From positions 1 through 55,016 of the forward strand of contig JAQYVT010000011.1 in NCBI GenBank assembly GCA_030145345.1: a DNA stretch of 55,016 nt, read 5' to 3'. Each line of letters opens with the position of its first letter. The stretch's first letter is position 1. This document shows, piece after piece, positions 1 through 8,986 of this stretch. The stretch is from Desulfobacterales bacterium (GTDB lineage: Bacteria > Desulfobacterota > Desulfobacteria > Desulfobacterales > UBA11574). The notes beneath the pieces are model-generated. The model was not told where the DNA came from. It worked only from the letters and a program-made list of their open reading frames with translations, and ran no database searches. A program made the translations under genes and the position numbers.

Positions 1-918
1 CGCCTTGTCCCTTCCGATGATGTCCGAATATTTGCCGGTCCCGACCCGTCCCGCAGCGTTCATAAAACCGCCGGCAGCAACCAGTATAAATCCTTGCTCC
101 AGGAAGGGTTTTACAATTTTAGCGGCGTGGCCGATGATGAGAAGGCCCGCTTGGGTGTTCAAGCAAAACAGGACCACCAACGCGTAAAACTGCCACGTCC
201 CAAGCATTTCTCCTGCCTTCCAGTCAGTCACAGATGCGGCAGCAGCTTTGGTTGCTGCCGTCTCAGGCGGTTGAGGCGGCACATAGCCCTCTTCAGGCCA
301 TGCCAGTATTTGGGCGGCAATGCCGATAACGACCAGGTAAGCAACACCCAGCACTACAAATGATGCAGAGAGGGAATAGCTTAAGATAAGCCATTTGATG
401 AGCGGCGCCACATAGAACGCAGCACCACCGTAACCCGCCACCGTAATACCAATCATGACACCCACTTGATGGGGACCGACCCATCTTCGTGTTGCGGGAA
501 CGGGAGCGGCATAACCGATGCCCATGGCGATACCGCCGCCGACACCGAATCCCCAGAGGATTCCGGCATAGGAATGGGCCATACCTGCGATGAGCATTCC
601 AAGTCCCATGCAGACCGCGCTGATGCTACCGGCGACTGTGGGACCATACTTATCCTGGATCTTTCCGCCCGGAATCATGAGCAGCGCAAAGATGATAATA
701 CACATTGATTTCGGGTTGGAGGCCTGCTCTGCGGAGAGAGCCCCTGCCCAGCCGTGGGCCTTCATGTAAACATCGTCGGTTAAATATTTGAGCCAGACTG
801 ACCAGGCGTACAGGCATCCCAGACATAAGTTGATGGTTGTACCTGCTAAAATTACGGCCCATCCTCGTCCGGGAATCGCATCTACTGGCTGATTATATCC
901 TTTGGCATACTTTGGCAT
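1..918 (-). CDS. OFA-family MFS transporter (3' end cut by window edge)
   Basis: Inner-membrane major facilitator of the oxalate/formate antiporter (OFA) type, probably moving a small carboxylate or related anion. The start ATG at 918 follows a good AAGGAGG ribosome site about 7 bases upstream, and the frame is open for 306 codons to the window edge, so the last quarter or so is missing. The protein opens with a short polar tail and then GRGWAVILAG, entering the first membrane helix. It continues with LCLGCLYAWSVW in the position typical of OFA proteins and a glycine-rich stretch GFGVGGGIAMGIGYAAPVP followed by RRW, also typical of the family. Hydrophobic segments alternate with short loops throughout. 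The region before it carries three GGTT...AACC palindromes, so repression is likely, perhaps by the adjacent TetR protein. The substrate cannot be read from the sequence. Confidence 0.85.
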   Translation of the reverse strand, partial: MPKYAKGYNQPVDAIPGRGWAVILAGTTINLCLGCLYAWSVWLKYLTDDVYMKAHGWAGALSAEQASNPKSMCIIIFALLMIPGGKIQDKYGPTVAGSISAVCMGLGMLIAGMAHSYAGILWGFGVGGGIAMGIGYAAPVPATRRWVGPHQVGVMIGITVAGYGGAAFYVAPLIKWLILSYSLSASFVVLGVAYLVVIGIAAQILAWPEEGYVPPQPPETAATKAAAASVTDWKAGEMLGTWQFYALVVLFCLNTQAGLLIIGHAAKIVKPFLEQGFILVAAGGFMNAAGRVGTGKYSDIIGRDKA

Positions 919-948
919 TAATACACCTCCTTAAGGTTAGAAACTTTT

Positions 949-959
949 GGTTAATAACC
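949..959. promoter_or_regulatory. GGTT/AACC palindrome, candidate operator
   Basis: GGTTAATAACC, palindromic apart from its centre, lies 31 bp before the transporter start codon. It shares GGTT and AACC ends with the sites at 1071 and 1221. This close position would suit repression. The spacing between half-sites is shorter here, so it may not be bound by the same protein. Confidence 0.35.
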
Positions 960-1070
960 GGAGTCTCTGAGGCAAGTTTGAGCGGACATTCTCTGATAAT
1001 CCTGATTAAAATGTCATTGTGAGAAGCCGGTCACCGCTTGGCCACCTGATAAAAAATTCTCAAGATTTCC

Positions 1071-1084
1071 GGTTAAAATAAACC
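1071..1084. promoter_or_regulatory. GGTT-N6-AACC palindrome, candidate operator
   Basis: GGTTAAAATAAACC, identical over 14 bp to the core of the site at 1221-1246. It lies in the 368-bp gap between the TetR gene and the OFA transporter, about 150 bp before the transporter start. A repeated palindrome in front of a transporter next to a TetR gene is the usual layout of a repressor-operator pair. Confidence 0.45.
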
Positions 1085-1220
1085 ATAGTCATTGGAAAAG
1101 AGGAAAATTAGCTGATGGTGCGGCAATTTAAAACAAATCAGCGCCCTTCCCTTCTTCACAGCAGATCTTCGGTATCACCCCCTTTTCCGGTTAAATGTTA
1201 ATAAACGCCGCAGGGTCGTA

Positions 1221-1246
1221 CAGTTTGGTTAAAATAAACCGAACTG
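1221..1246. promoter_or_regulatory. Extended 26-bp palindrome, candidate operator
   Basis: CAGTTTGGTT - AAAATA - AACCGAACTG: 10-bp arms with one mismatch around a 6-bp spacer. The central 14 bp are the same as the site at 1071. It begins 41 bp after the 3' end of the TetR gene as read on the plus strand, so it sits in the transporter's upstream region rather than in the tetR promoter. Which protein binds is inference. Confidence 0.5.
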
Positions 1247-1286
1247 TTTTAACGCCTGGATCGTATCTGTTCAGTTCCAGCAAACT

Positions 1287-1949
1287 TTAGTTTAAAGATT
1301 CAGGGTTGACTTCTATCCCTCGACTGAAAATTTCAAAAGCAATTTCAAGGGTCGGTTTCAAAAAATCTTTTTTACTGTCGATCAATCTTTTGCTTTCTTC
1401 CCAGAGCACAACGCCTGAAAACAGAGCCCACACAACATCGGCCAGGGCCACCGGGTGCCTTTCAATATAAACGCCTTTCTCCATTCCCTCTTCAAATACT
1501 TTGGCCATTGACCTGAATGAATTTCTGGACAACTCCTTAATATCCGAAAGCAGATGGGGCGATAAATTTTTTAGGGTTTCGCTGGATTGAAGATGGAACA
1601 TGTTAATCAGGACCAGCGGATCAAATTCGTAGACTTCATATAGCGCTTCTTTGAGCGCGGTTAATTTTTGTTGAGGTCCTTCATATTTTTCGTTATGTAC
1701 ATGTTCCAACCGAATGTTCATATAGTGGAGGATTCTAAGGGAGAGAGAGGCGAACAACTCTTCTTTATTCTTGAAATATAGATAAATCGTACCTGGGCTA
1801 AGTTCAGCCTCCTTGGCGATATCTTCCATGGTTGCCTTGTTAAAGCTCTTGTTGGAAAAAACCCTTTTTGCGGCAACCATTATTTGCTGGCGCCGCCGTC
1901 CTTTTTCTCGCTCTTTCCTTTCCTTAATTCCCATAATATATTGAACCAT
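1287..1949 (-). CDS. TetR/AcrR-family transcriptional regulator
   Basis: DNA-binding repressor of 220 residues, normal length for the family. The N-terminal helix-turn-helix is clear at roughly residues 20-65: AAKRVFSNKSFNKATMEDIA followed by AELSPGTIYLYFKNKEELFA. The rest is the variable all-helical ligand-binding and dimer domain, for which no ligand can be proposed. Two starts are possible, ATG 1949 or ATG 1934 (MGIKERKEREKG); neither has a strong ribosome site. The gene is transcribed toward the OFA transporter on the same strand, with 368 bp between them. It may control that transporter through the GGTT...AACC sites and itself through the 26-bp palindrome at 2068-2093. Confidence 0.85.
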   Translation of the reverse strand: MVQYIMGIKERKEREKGRRRQQIMVAAKRVFSNKSFNKATMEDIAKEAELSPGTIYLYFKNKEELFASLSLRILHYMNIRLEHVHNEKYEGPQQKLTALKEALYEVYEFDPLVLINMFHLQSSETLKNLSPHLLSDIKELSRNSFRSMAKVFEEGMEKGVYIERHPVALADVVWALFSGVVLWEESKRLIDSKKDFLKPTLEIAFEIFSRGIEVNPESLN

Positions 1950-2067
1950 ATTTATTTAATTAAGCCCTATATAAATGGTGCGTTTTATTTAGTCAAGAAA
2001 ATATATTCTTTTTTTATGGTGCTTGGGTTCGAAAATCCAGTATTTCAAAGGCAATTCTATTATAACC

Positions 2068-2093
2068 ATATGATATTAAATTAAATATCATAT
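2068..2093. promoter_or_regulatory. Perfect 10+10 bp AT-rich palindrome upstream of the TetR gene
   Basis: ATATGATATT - AAATTA - AATATCATAT, perfect arms around a 6-bp spacer, 119 bp before the TetR start. The arm-spacer-arm geometry equals that of 1221-1246 (10-6-10) although the sequence differs. It could be an operator for this gene. There is no GC-rich stem or T-run, so it is not a normal intrinsic terminator. Confidence 0.4.
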
Positions 2094-2161
2094 CAACCTT
2101 CCTTTTTCTCAAATCGGGCATTAATTTTAAAAAATAACACGATTAAGATCGATATAACAAT

Positions 2162-2195
2162 ATATAGTGTCTTACAAACAAATTGTACACTATAT
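2162..2195. repeat. Inverted repeat after the ParB-like gene
   Basis: ATATAGTGT at 2162-2170 pairs with ACACTATAT at 2187-2195 across a 16-base loop. It lies just beyond the stop codon of the ParB-like gene (minus strand). It could act as a weak transcript end, but the loop is long and there is no T-run. It may equally be a binding site. Confidence 0.3.
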
Positions 2196-2206
2196 GTGGT
2201 ATGCGA

Positions 2207-3160
2207 TCACCTCAGGATTTTTTTAAGGGAAGGGTTCTCGATGAGTGGATCAAAGATTTTCTTAAGATCTTTGAGGTCATTTAAATCTTTAAAAGAGAAC
2301 GTTAGAAAATAGGTGGGACTTTCAAAATTTTTCGGGGGAATCAGTTTTATCCCGGTTCCAAGTTTCAGGCTTTGCCGATGTTCTTCAAACATTCGTTCAG
2401 CGCGCGTTATAGCGGGGAAGCGCCGCTGTTTTAAATATGTCCGTATCTCTCGGGTTTTTTGATTTTTATCAAGATCTTCATCGTTCAATATCCTTTGCAG
2501 ATATTGCCCGTCCAGAACCTGTGCCACAGGGATGTCTTCCCGCAAGGCAATTTCTTTGATCAGCGTAACAATTTCTCTCTGCTTATTGACACTCAATTTA
2601 AGAACATTAAAAAGCTTTACAAAACCGTCTTCAACATCTTCTGACATTTTATGGAGTTCCAAGGCCATGGCCAGGGAAATGCTTTCGGAAAGTATGCTGT
2701 TCTGAAGCGGCTTCGAAAAGCAACATATATCTTTGATTCTTTTTATTATGGATTCATGGCAGGGTACGCCCAAAAGCGACATTTCTTTGGATAGCCGACG
2801 ATGGTCCGTATAAAAGTTGGAAAGCATCCGAATCGATCTTGATTTTTCAATCAGATTAAGCGGTCTTTGAAAGGCGTTGTCCGTGACGGCATATCTAGCG
2901 CATTCAAGTTTTTTTGTATCGGAATCGAGTATCCTGGCTTTAACATCAAGTCGGTCCAGTCGGCGGCAGGCTTCAATTCTTCTAAAACCGCATAGAATAA
3001 TGTACCTCGATTTTTTCTCTAACAACAACGGAAGATTCAACACCCCCACATGCCTGACAGAGTCCATTAAATTATCGACCGTCTCTTGGGTTGTTATGCG
3101 AAAGGAATGATCGCTTGTGTCGACCTCGGACAGTTTGACAATTTTTTCTTTAAAGCGCAT
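2207..3160 (-). CDS. ParB/Spo0J N-terminal-domain protein (orphan)
   Basis: Protein of about 317 residues from ATG 3160; a TTG at 3193 would add 11 residues. The N-terminal half has the ParB fold: a motif resembling [20 protein letters not shown], then the [14 protein letters not shown] segment matching the GxRRxxA signature that binds CTP in true ParB. The middle (about 105-230) is helical and may contain the DNA-binding helix-turn-helix. The C-terminus is not recognised. No parA or parS-like cluster is nearby, and the gene overlaps the end of purC by 11 bp, so it is co-transcribed with a purine gene rather than sitting in a partition operon. A role in chromosome partition is therefore doubtful; a transcription regulator with a ParB fold is as likely. 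Confidence 0.75.
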   Translation of the reverse strand: MRFKEKIVKLSEVDTSDHSFRITTQETVDNLMDSVRHVGVLNLPLLLEKKSRYIILCGFRRIEACRRLDRLDVKARILDSDTKKLECARYAVTDNAFQRPLNLIEKSRSIRMLSNFYTDHRRLSKEMSLLGVPCHESIIKRIKDICCFSKPLQNSILSESISLAMALELHKMSEDVEDGFVKLFNVLKLSVNKQREIVTLIKEIALREDIPVAQVLDGQYLQRILNDEDLDKNQKTREIRTYLKQRRFPAITRAERMFEEHRQSLKLGTGIKLIPPKNFESPTYFLTFSFKDLNDLKDLKKIFDPLIENPSLKKILR

Positions 3161-4046
3161 GGTTCGATTCGGCAAGCCGATTGAATGCTTCAAGATATTT
3201 ATCGTGAGTATTTGCGATCACGTCTTTGGGAAGTGATGGTGCCGGCGGTGTTTTGTTCCAGTTGATGGAAATAAGGTAATCACGAAGATATTGCTTGTCG
3301 AAGCTCTTTTGGGATCCCCCGGGTTGATAGGACGATTTCGGCCAGAACCTGGATGAATCCGGCGTCATTACTTCATCAATAAGGATTAATTTGTCTTCGA
3401 AAAGGCCAAACTCGAATTTTGTATCCGCAATGATGATTCCCTTTTTATAGGCCAGATCAGCGCCTTTGCTGTAGATTTCAAGACTAAGTGCTCTAACCTG
3501 ATCGGCCAGATGTTTTCCAATTTTTTTGACGGTCTCGTCGAAGTTTATGTTAATATCATGAAGCCCCGTTTCCGCCTTGGTTGAAGGCGTAAAAATAGGT
3601 TCGGGAAGTTTGTCAGATTCTTTCAGGTTTTTGGGGAGCTTTATGCCGCATATGCGTCCGGAAGCCCGGTAGTCATTCCATCCGGATCCGGATATATATC
3701 CTCTTACAATACATTCAATCGGCAAGGGCGCTGCTTTTTTAACCAGCATGCTCCTTCCACGCAGAATTTCTGCATACGGCTTGCAAATGTCCGGATAGTT
3801 GTCCACGTTACTGGAAATGACATGATTGGGCAAAAGAGATTCCATTATTTGAAACCAGAAAAGGGAAATTTGAGTTAAAATTTTTCCTTTTTCAGGGATG
3901 GGGTCCGGCATCACCACATCAAACGCAGATATTCGATCCGTTGCCACCATTAACAGTGTATCTCCGAGATCATATATGTCCCGGACTTTGCCCCTTTTGA
4001 TTAAATTCAATTCTTCAAAATCGGTCTCAATGACAGTCTGCAGCAT
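3150..4046 (-). CDS. purC: Phosphoribosylaminoimidazole-succinocarboxamide synthase (SAICAR synthase)
   Basis: Cytosolic purine-biosynthesis enzyme joining CAIR and aspartate with ATP to form SAICAR. The 298-residue length fits the longer PurC type. Family motifs are visible: [13 protein letters not shown] near the N-terminus (nucleotide-binding loop), [33 protein letters not shown] in the middle, and [11 protein letters not shown] followed by [15 protein letters not shown] in the C-terminal half. The start ATG at 4046 has an AAAGGAT ribosome site. It overlaps the downstream ParB-like gene. The purine gene purB lies far away at 40-41 kb, so the pathway is scattered in this genome. Confidence 0.97.
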   Translation of the reverse strand: MLQTVIETDFEELNLIKRGKVRDIYDLGDTLLMVATDRISAFDVVMPDPIPEKGKILTQISLFWFQIMESLLPNHVISSNVDNYPDICKPYAEILRGRSMLVKKAAPLPIECIVRGYISGSGWNDYRASGRICGIKLPKNLKESDKLPEPIFTPSTKAETGLHDININFDETVKKIGKHLADQVRALSLEIYSKGADLAYKKGIIIADTKFEFGLFEDKLILIDEVMTPDSSRFWPKSSYQPGGSQKSFDKQYLRDYLISINWNKTPPAPSLPKDVIANTHDKYLEAFNRLAESNHAL

Positions 4047-4237
4047 GATTCTTTATCCTTTGCGATAACCAGCACAACTATGATTTCCTTTGTCGGTTAC
4101 GCTTGAGTAAGGAGGCCATAACGGTTCATGTTGCCATACACGGCAAGCGGTTCCTCGTCTGAAAACATCCTTTTCATTAATTTGAAAAGCACTTCAAAAT
4201 GGGCGTCGGATATACCTCCCACCATCTTCATCAGATG

Positions 4238-4582
4238 TTATTGTTCTGAAAATGCTTTGATAAATTTTTTTAAAATATCGAGTGTCGAATCCTGCATTTC
4301 AAAGAATTCGATTCCGGCTTCAAACTTTTCATCTTTGCCGGCCATGGAGAAAACAATCTTTCCTTTAATGTTGATCAGTTCATCTTCAAGACCTATGGCC
4401 AGCGCGATGGCATTTTGGGGGTCGATGGGACTGTGCGTTTCAAGCAAAATTCCGCCTTCACTGACATTTAAAGTCCTTCCCATCCCCTGTGCCACAATTT
4501 GCTCAGTTTCATCGATACAATTATATGATATCAAATTGAGGGCACTGATTCTTGGATGATGTCTTCTTTCTTTTGTCGTCAT
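4238..4582 (-). CDS. PilZ-domain protein, likely c-di-GMP receptor
   Basis: A single-domain PilZ protein of about 114 residues. Both c-di-GMP contact motifs are present: RRHHPR near the N-terminus (RxxxR) and NVSEGG in the middle (D/NxSxxG), followed by the usual beta-barrel pattern ending with AGIEFFEM. The ATG at 4582 has GGGTGA five to six bases before it; a GTG at 4591 is an alternative start. It lies 60 bp downstream of the DUF4388/cyclic-nucleotide gene and in the same direction as the MglA-like GTPase and TPR genes. This suggests a second-messenger input to the same surface-motility or pilus control unit. Confidence 0.85.
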   Translation of the reverse strand: MTTKERRHHPRISALNLISYNCIDETEQIVAQGMGRTLNVSEGGILLETHSPIDPQNAIALAIGLEDELINIKGKIVFSMAGKDEKFEAGIEFFEMQDSTLDILKKFIKAFSEQ

Positions 4583-4642
4583 GGTATTCACCCAATACGG
4601 TTTTGTAAAAAATTGATTTTACGGGTATTAAAAACATTATTT

Positions 4643-5824
4643 TTACGGTTCTTTCTCACCGGTTTTTTTATGGAATTCACAAGCTAGCATGGTGGTGACC
4701 GATACGCACGTTGCAAGGTGTTCTATAAAATTTTTAAATGTAGATGAAAGGCGATTGTGCTCTTTCTGCAGAATCTCAGGGTCAATTTTGTTTACTTTGA
4801 GATCCTCTGAGGCGAAGACCGAAGCTTGATAAGGTTCTTGCCCTAAATCAAGAAACGAGACATTGCCGAAAAAATCTCCGGAATGAAGATTCGCCAATGG
4901 CACATAACCGTTTTCAGTGTGTCGGACAATATGGGCTTCCCCTTCCGTGATTTGATATAAATCCGTTTCGCTGTCACCCTGTGTAATTAACTGATTTTTA
5001 CCGTTAATATAGTCTTCGATACGAATCTTTTTCAGGTGGATGTTAACCGCCATATCGGTGACCTGTTTTAACCGCTTGTCAAGACTGATTGCAAGGCTTC
5101 TAAAGGGGTTGGACATTCTCAAAAAGTCGATGGATAGACGCCGCGAGTCGAGTACGCCCAACTGAACATTATCCACTGCACGAATTGCAGCGCTTCGAAC
5201 AGTTCCTTCCAACAATAAAAATGAAGCAATGCTCCCGATAAATGCACCTTCACCGATTCTGAGTATTTTTAAAGGGCCCTGAGGCGTTTCCCTGATAATT
5301 TCTGCCACACCTTCAAGTATTACCCATAACCAGCCGCCATGTTTTCCTTGGGCGACGATCTTGTTGCCGGCACGAGCCTCTTCTTCATCGACCACATACG
5401 AATAATCGATAAGCGGCCCTTTTATAATGGGCAGTGTCGATTCTTTTTTTGAAGAACTTTTTTTCTTAGCGGGGAATGATACAGGGCCCAATCGTTCTAT
5501 CTGTCCGTCATCCAGCATGCTTAAACAGTCAAGAATAATTTGCATCCGGCTCTTTTTAATAACATTTTTGCGGCGAATATCTTCTTCACTGAATTCAAAT
5601 TCGCCATCCACCCAACCAAAAAGTGCGTTAACAGCATCAAGGCCGCTCAAGGGTCCTGCCAACGCATTAACAGGATTGCCATTGATGAAATATATTAAAC
5701 CCGGTTCCTGAGCATATTTACTCCGAATGCGCAAAATACCGGTACTTGAATTTGAGCCGAGGAGTTGCAGAACATCGCCCAAACTCAGAAAGTCCATATT
5801 ACCGGCTAGAACAAAATCACCCAT
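4643..5824 (-). CDS. DUF4388 (PATAN-like) plus two cyclic-nucleotide-binding-fold domains
   Basis: Regulatory protein of 393 residues. Residues about 1-85 form a DUF4388 domain (LAGNMDFLSLGDVLQLLGSN, then STGILRIRS and the GLIYFINGNPVNAL strand), a scaffold often found with bacterial small GTPases and PilZ proteins. Two cNMP-binding folds follow at roughly 140-250 and 270-370. Both look degenerate in the phosphate-binding cassette: the first has FIGSIASFLLLEGTVRSA, with Ser for the usual Glu; the second has FFGNVSFLDLGQEPYQAS, with neither the Glu nor the Arg. They may no longer bind cAMP or cGMP. The start ATG is 9 bp after the MglA-like GTPase stop, implying co-translation and a shared pathway. 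Confidence 0.8.
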   Translation of the reverse strand: MGDFVLAGNMDFLSLGDVLQLLGSNSSTGILRIRSKYAQEPGLIYFINGNPVNALAGPLSGLDAVNALFGWVDGEFEFSEEDIRRKNVIKKSRMQIILDCLSMLDDGQIERLGPVSFPAKKKSSSKKESTLPIIKGPLIDYSYVVDEEEARAGNKIVAQGKHGGWLWVILEGVAEIIRETPQGPLKILRIGEGAFIGSIASFLLLEGTVRSAAIRAVDNVQLGVLDSRRLSIDFLRMSNPFRSLAISLDKRLKQVTDMAVNIHLKKIRIEDYINGKNQLITQGDSETDLYQITEGEAHIVRHTENGYVPLANLHSGDFFGNVSFLDLGQEPYQASVFASEDLKVNKIDPEILQKEHNRLSSTFKNFIEHLATCVSVTTMLACEFHKKTGEKEP

Positions 5825-5833
5825 TTATACTAT

Positions 5834-6448
5834 CTAACGTCCTAATTGTAAATTTTTTCTAAATGATACCAATGTTAACTTCAGGCATTCCTTTAAAGTT
5901 GCCCCAACGCCCTGGCCAATAATTGCACTGGCTGGAAAAGAAGGGACTTTGAGCTGTCTGTTTAAATCCTTCTCCATCTGTTCAACGGACATAATCGGGA
6001 AGCCCTGTCCAGCGAGGTCCCGCTTGTTATGCTGCATAACAAGCGGGATTTTAAAAATGTTAAGGCCATATTCTTTTAAATTATGTTGCAGGTCTTTCAA
6101 GGAGACCATGTTTTTTTCGCGTCTGACCGCCAGTGAATCGGCGACAAAAATAACACCGTCAACGCCTTTTAAAACCAGTTTTCTGGTAGATCGGTATTGA
6201 ACCTGGCCGGGAACGGTATACACTTGAACTTTTATATCAAAGCCTTTTATCTTCCCTAGTCCAATGGGAAGGAAATCAAAAAAAAGGGTCCGATCCCCTT
6301 CAGTATCAATCGAGACCATCTCACCGACGACCTGTTTCTTGAAGGTCTTAAAAATGTATTCCATATTGGTTGTTTTGCCGCATCTTCCAGGCCCGTAATA
6401 GACAATTTTGCACTCGATCTCCCTTTTTTTAAAATTAAAAATAGCCAT
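5834..6448 (-). CDS. MglA-like small Ras-family GTPase (copy 1)
   Basis: Cytoplasmic G-protein switch of 204 residues, the normal MglA size. Motifs in order: P-loop GPGRCGKT, the switch-I region around DTEGDRTLFFDFLP, TVPGQ for the DxxG position (Asp replaced, as in MglA proteins), HNKRD for NKxD, and SA near ASAIIGQG. In Myxococcus and relatives MglA sets the pole for type IV pili and gliding. It is followed 9 bp later by the DUF4388/CNB gene and preceded by a TPR gene. A second copy at 49252 shares the same N-terminal pattern and lies before a TPR-PilB gene. I see no MglB (Roadblock) activator gene in the window. Confidence 0.88.
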   Translation of the reverse strand: MAIFNFKKREIECKIVYYGPGRCGKTTNMEYIFKTFKKQVVGEMVSIDTEGDRTLFFDFLPIGLGKIKGFDIKVQVYTVPGQVQYRSTRKLVLKGVDGVIFVADSLAVRREKNMVSLKDLQHNLKEYGLNIFKIPLVMQHNKRDLAGQGFPIMSVEQMEKDLNRQLKVPSFPASAIIGQGVGATLKECLKLTLVSFRKNLQLGR

Positions 6449-6613
6449 TGATGATCAGCTCCACCTATAAAATTAAGTATATGTTAAGCCCGCGCAGTAT
6501 GTCTTTAAAAATGCTATTTTACCAAATTTACTCAAATTTTTCAAGGCCTTTCTTCTGCAATGCGTCGCTTCAAATACCGGTTAAAGTATCTCACCCCCTG
6601 CTAAGCATGTGCC

Positions 6614-7561
6614 TTAACTTATTGCGGCCTCAATATCCACACAATAATCTCCCCGCAACGGGCCGATTTTAATTTTCTTTACCGCCGTAATCAGACCTGA
6701 GCCATTGAAGAAAGCAATATTCGAATAATACTGAACATCATTGATCGTCGTTCCGACTTTAAAATTTTCGATCAGATCTTTTTCCCTGCCTGAAATCAGC
6801 AGGCTGAGGACCTTTCCTAACTGGAACCTTACTTTAAATTCAAATATCTGCTCTTTTAGAGACCCCCTTTCAAAGGTTATTCCGATTGAATTGATGTCGA
6901 GATCTTCTTCGTCTTCAATTTTAACTTCTTCAATTTTTAATCGATCATCCTCATATGTCTGATCCTTAACGTCATGTGGGAACATTTTGGCCTGGGGAAG
7001 GATTTTATCGATGCCCTCTTTGTTCAGCACATTTTCAAAAAAAATCCAAAGTCTTTGCTGCTGATTTGGAAGAAAAATATTATCCGAGAGCCATTGCTCA
7101 TATTCAGCAACGGCGTCATCCACTGAAGAAAGGGCCATATGGCATCTTATGATATTCTTAGCTGCAGCGACCCGGAGCGAATCTCTTTTCAACAACGCTT
7201 TAAATTCTAATATCGCTCTTTTAAACTGGCCGAACTTTGCCAATGCGACGGCGCCTTCAAGGGCTCTTGCGTCCTCGTTCAGGTTCGGCGTGAACGTGAA
7301 CAGTTTTTTGATCAGGTCTTGAATTTTGGTTGAAACTTCAGGTTTTTTGGGCGCATTTTCGATGCGCTGAATTTCATCTTTTAGGCGTCGAATTTTTTTT
7401 GAAACAGCGTCAATCAGGTTTAATCTGTTCTTGAGTTGTTCATGCCTTCGTATCAGGTCTTCTGCATGGTGGTATTTCACCAACGCCTCGTCCAATAATC
7501 CCTGAGAACGATACAACTCAGCTTCCTGTAACAGTGTTTTAATTTGCTTTGCGATATTCAT
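6614..7561 (-). CDS. TPR protein with unrecognised beta-rich C-terminal domain
   Basis: Protein of 315 residues with no signal peptide. Residues about 1-190 are helical TPR-like repeats starting QEAELYRSQGLLDEALVKYH, with a long charged helix RLKDEIQRIE. Residues about 225-315 switch to alternating hydrophobic strands with an FKVRFQLGKVLSLLISG segment and a C-terminal GDYCVDIEA. I cannot name this domain. The TPR half is clearly related to the N-terminus of the PilB fusion at 50096, which has REAEAYRSQELFSESLGIYE in the same place and a matching ALSLKELGLYKEAVEEY repeat. Both genes neighbour an MglA-like GTPase. A role as an adaptor between GTPase and pilus motor is inferred. It ends 165 bp before the GTPase start. 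Confidence 0.7.
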   Translation of the reverse strand: MNIAKQIKTLLQEAELYRSQGLLDEALVKYHHAEDLIRRHEQLKNRLNLIDAVSKKIRRLKDEIQRIENAPKKPEVSTKIQDLIKKLFTFTPNLNEDARALEGAVALAKFGQFKRAILEFKALLKRDSLRVAAAKNIIRCHMALSSVDDAVAEYEQWLSDNIFLPNQQQRLWIFFENVLNKEGIDKILPQAKMFPHDVKDQTYEDDRLKIEEVKIEDEEDLDINSIGITFERGSLKEQIFEFKVRFQLGKVLSLLISGREKDLIENFKVGTTINDVQYYSNIAFFNGSGLITAVKKIKIGPLRGDYCVDIEAAIS

Positions 7562-7796
7562 GGCAACTTTCGACTTTTTTTAAACTTTTTATCCTGTTTC
7601 AATAGATTGTGTCAACAACAAGCGGAATAGATCGACATATAAATAGGTTGACAACAAACGGTTTTGTGTTATCAAAATTGTTTTATAATCGAATTTGAGG
7701 GGCACGCCTCAACAGGGGGCATCCCAAATGAATGCAAAAAACTAGGAGCCCCGCAGCAGAATTTCAACGTTGAAAAATATTAATCCATAAAAATAG

Positions 7797-8744
<948 letters not shown>

Positions 8745-8853
8745 CCATTTTTACGATTCAATTCGCCTTTACATCATGACACTTGCCCGAAGTCGAGGCG
8801 TTGGGTCTGTGTCTTTAGCACTTTTGAGACAAACAACATCATCTCTTTTTGGG

Positions 8854-8896
8854 GAGCGGTCAGGCCATTTAACGGGTTGACCGCTCTCTTTTTTTT
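8854..8896 (+). terminator. Intrinsic terminator after mdh
   Basis: Stem GAGCGGTCA (8854-8862) pairs perfectly with TGACCGCTC (8878-8886) across a 15-base loop, followed by an 8-base T-run at 8889-8896. It lies about 110 bp beyond the mdh stop. Confidence 0.85.
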
Positions 8897-8899
8897 CAC

Positions 8900-8942
8900 G
8901 TGTTCAGGGGGAGCGCACCCCCTGAACACCTACCTTTTTTTT
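8900..8942 (+). terminator. Second hairpin with T-run, perfect 12-bp stem
   Basis: GTGTTCAGGGGG (8900-8911) and CCCCCTGAACAC (8918-8929) form a perfect 12-bp stem with a 6-base loop, then a T-run around 8934-8942. It begins only four bases after the first terminator's T-run, forming a tandem terminator between mdh and the convergent lon gene. The T-run lies on the plus-strand side only. Confidence 0.75.
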
Positions 8943-8986
8943 GCTCCTGGGTTTGAGGTGCAGCCCCCGAGGTTCGGTCCTTCGGT

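Noticed and set aside
4128-4559. 143-codon plus-strand frame over the PilZ gene
   Set aside because: Antisense to the PilZ gene, whose two motifs are clear.
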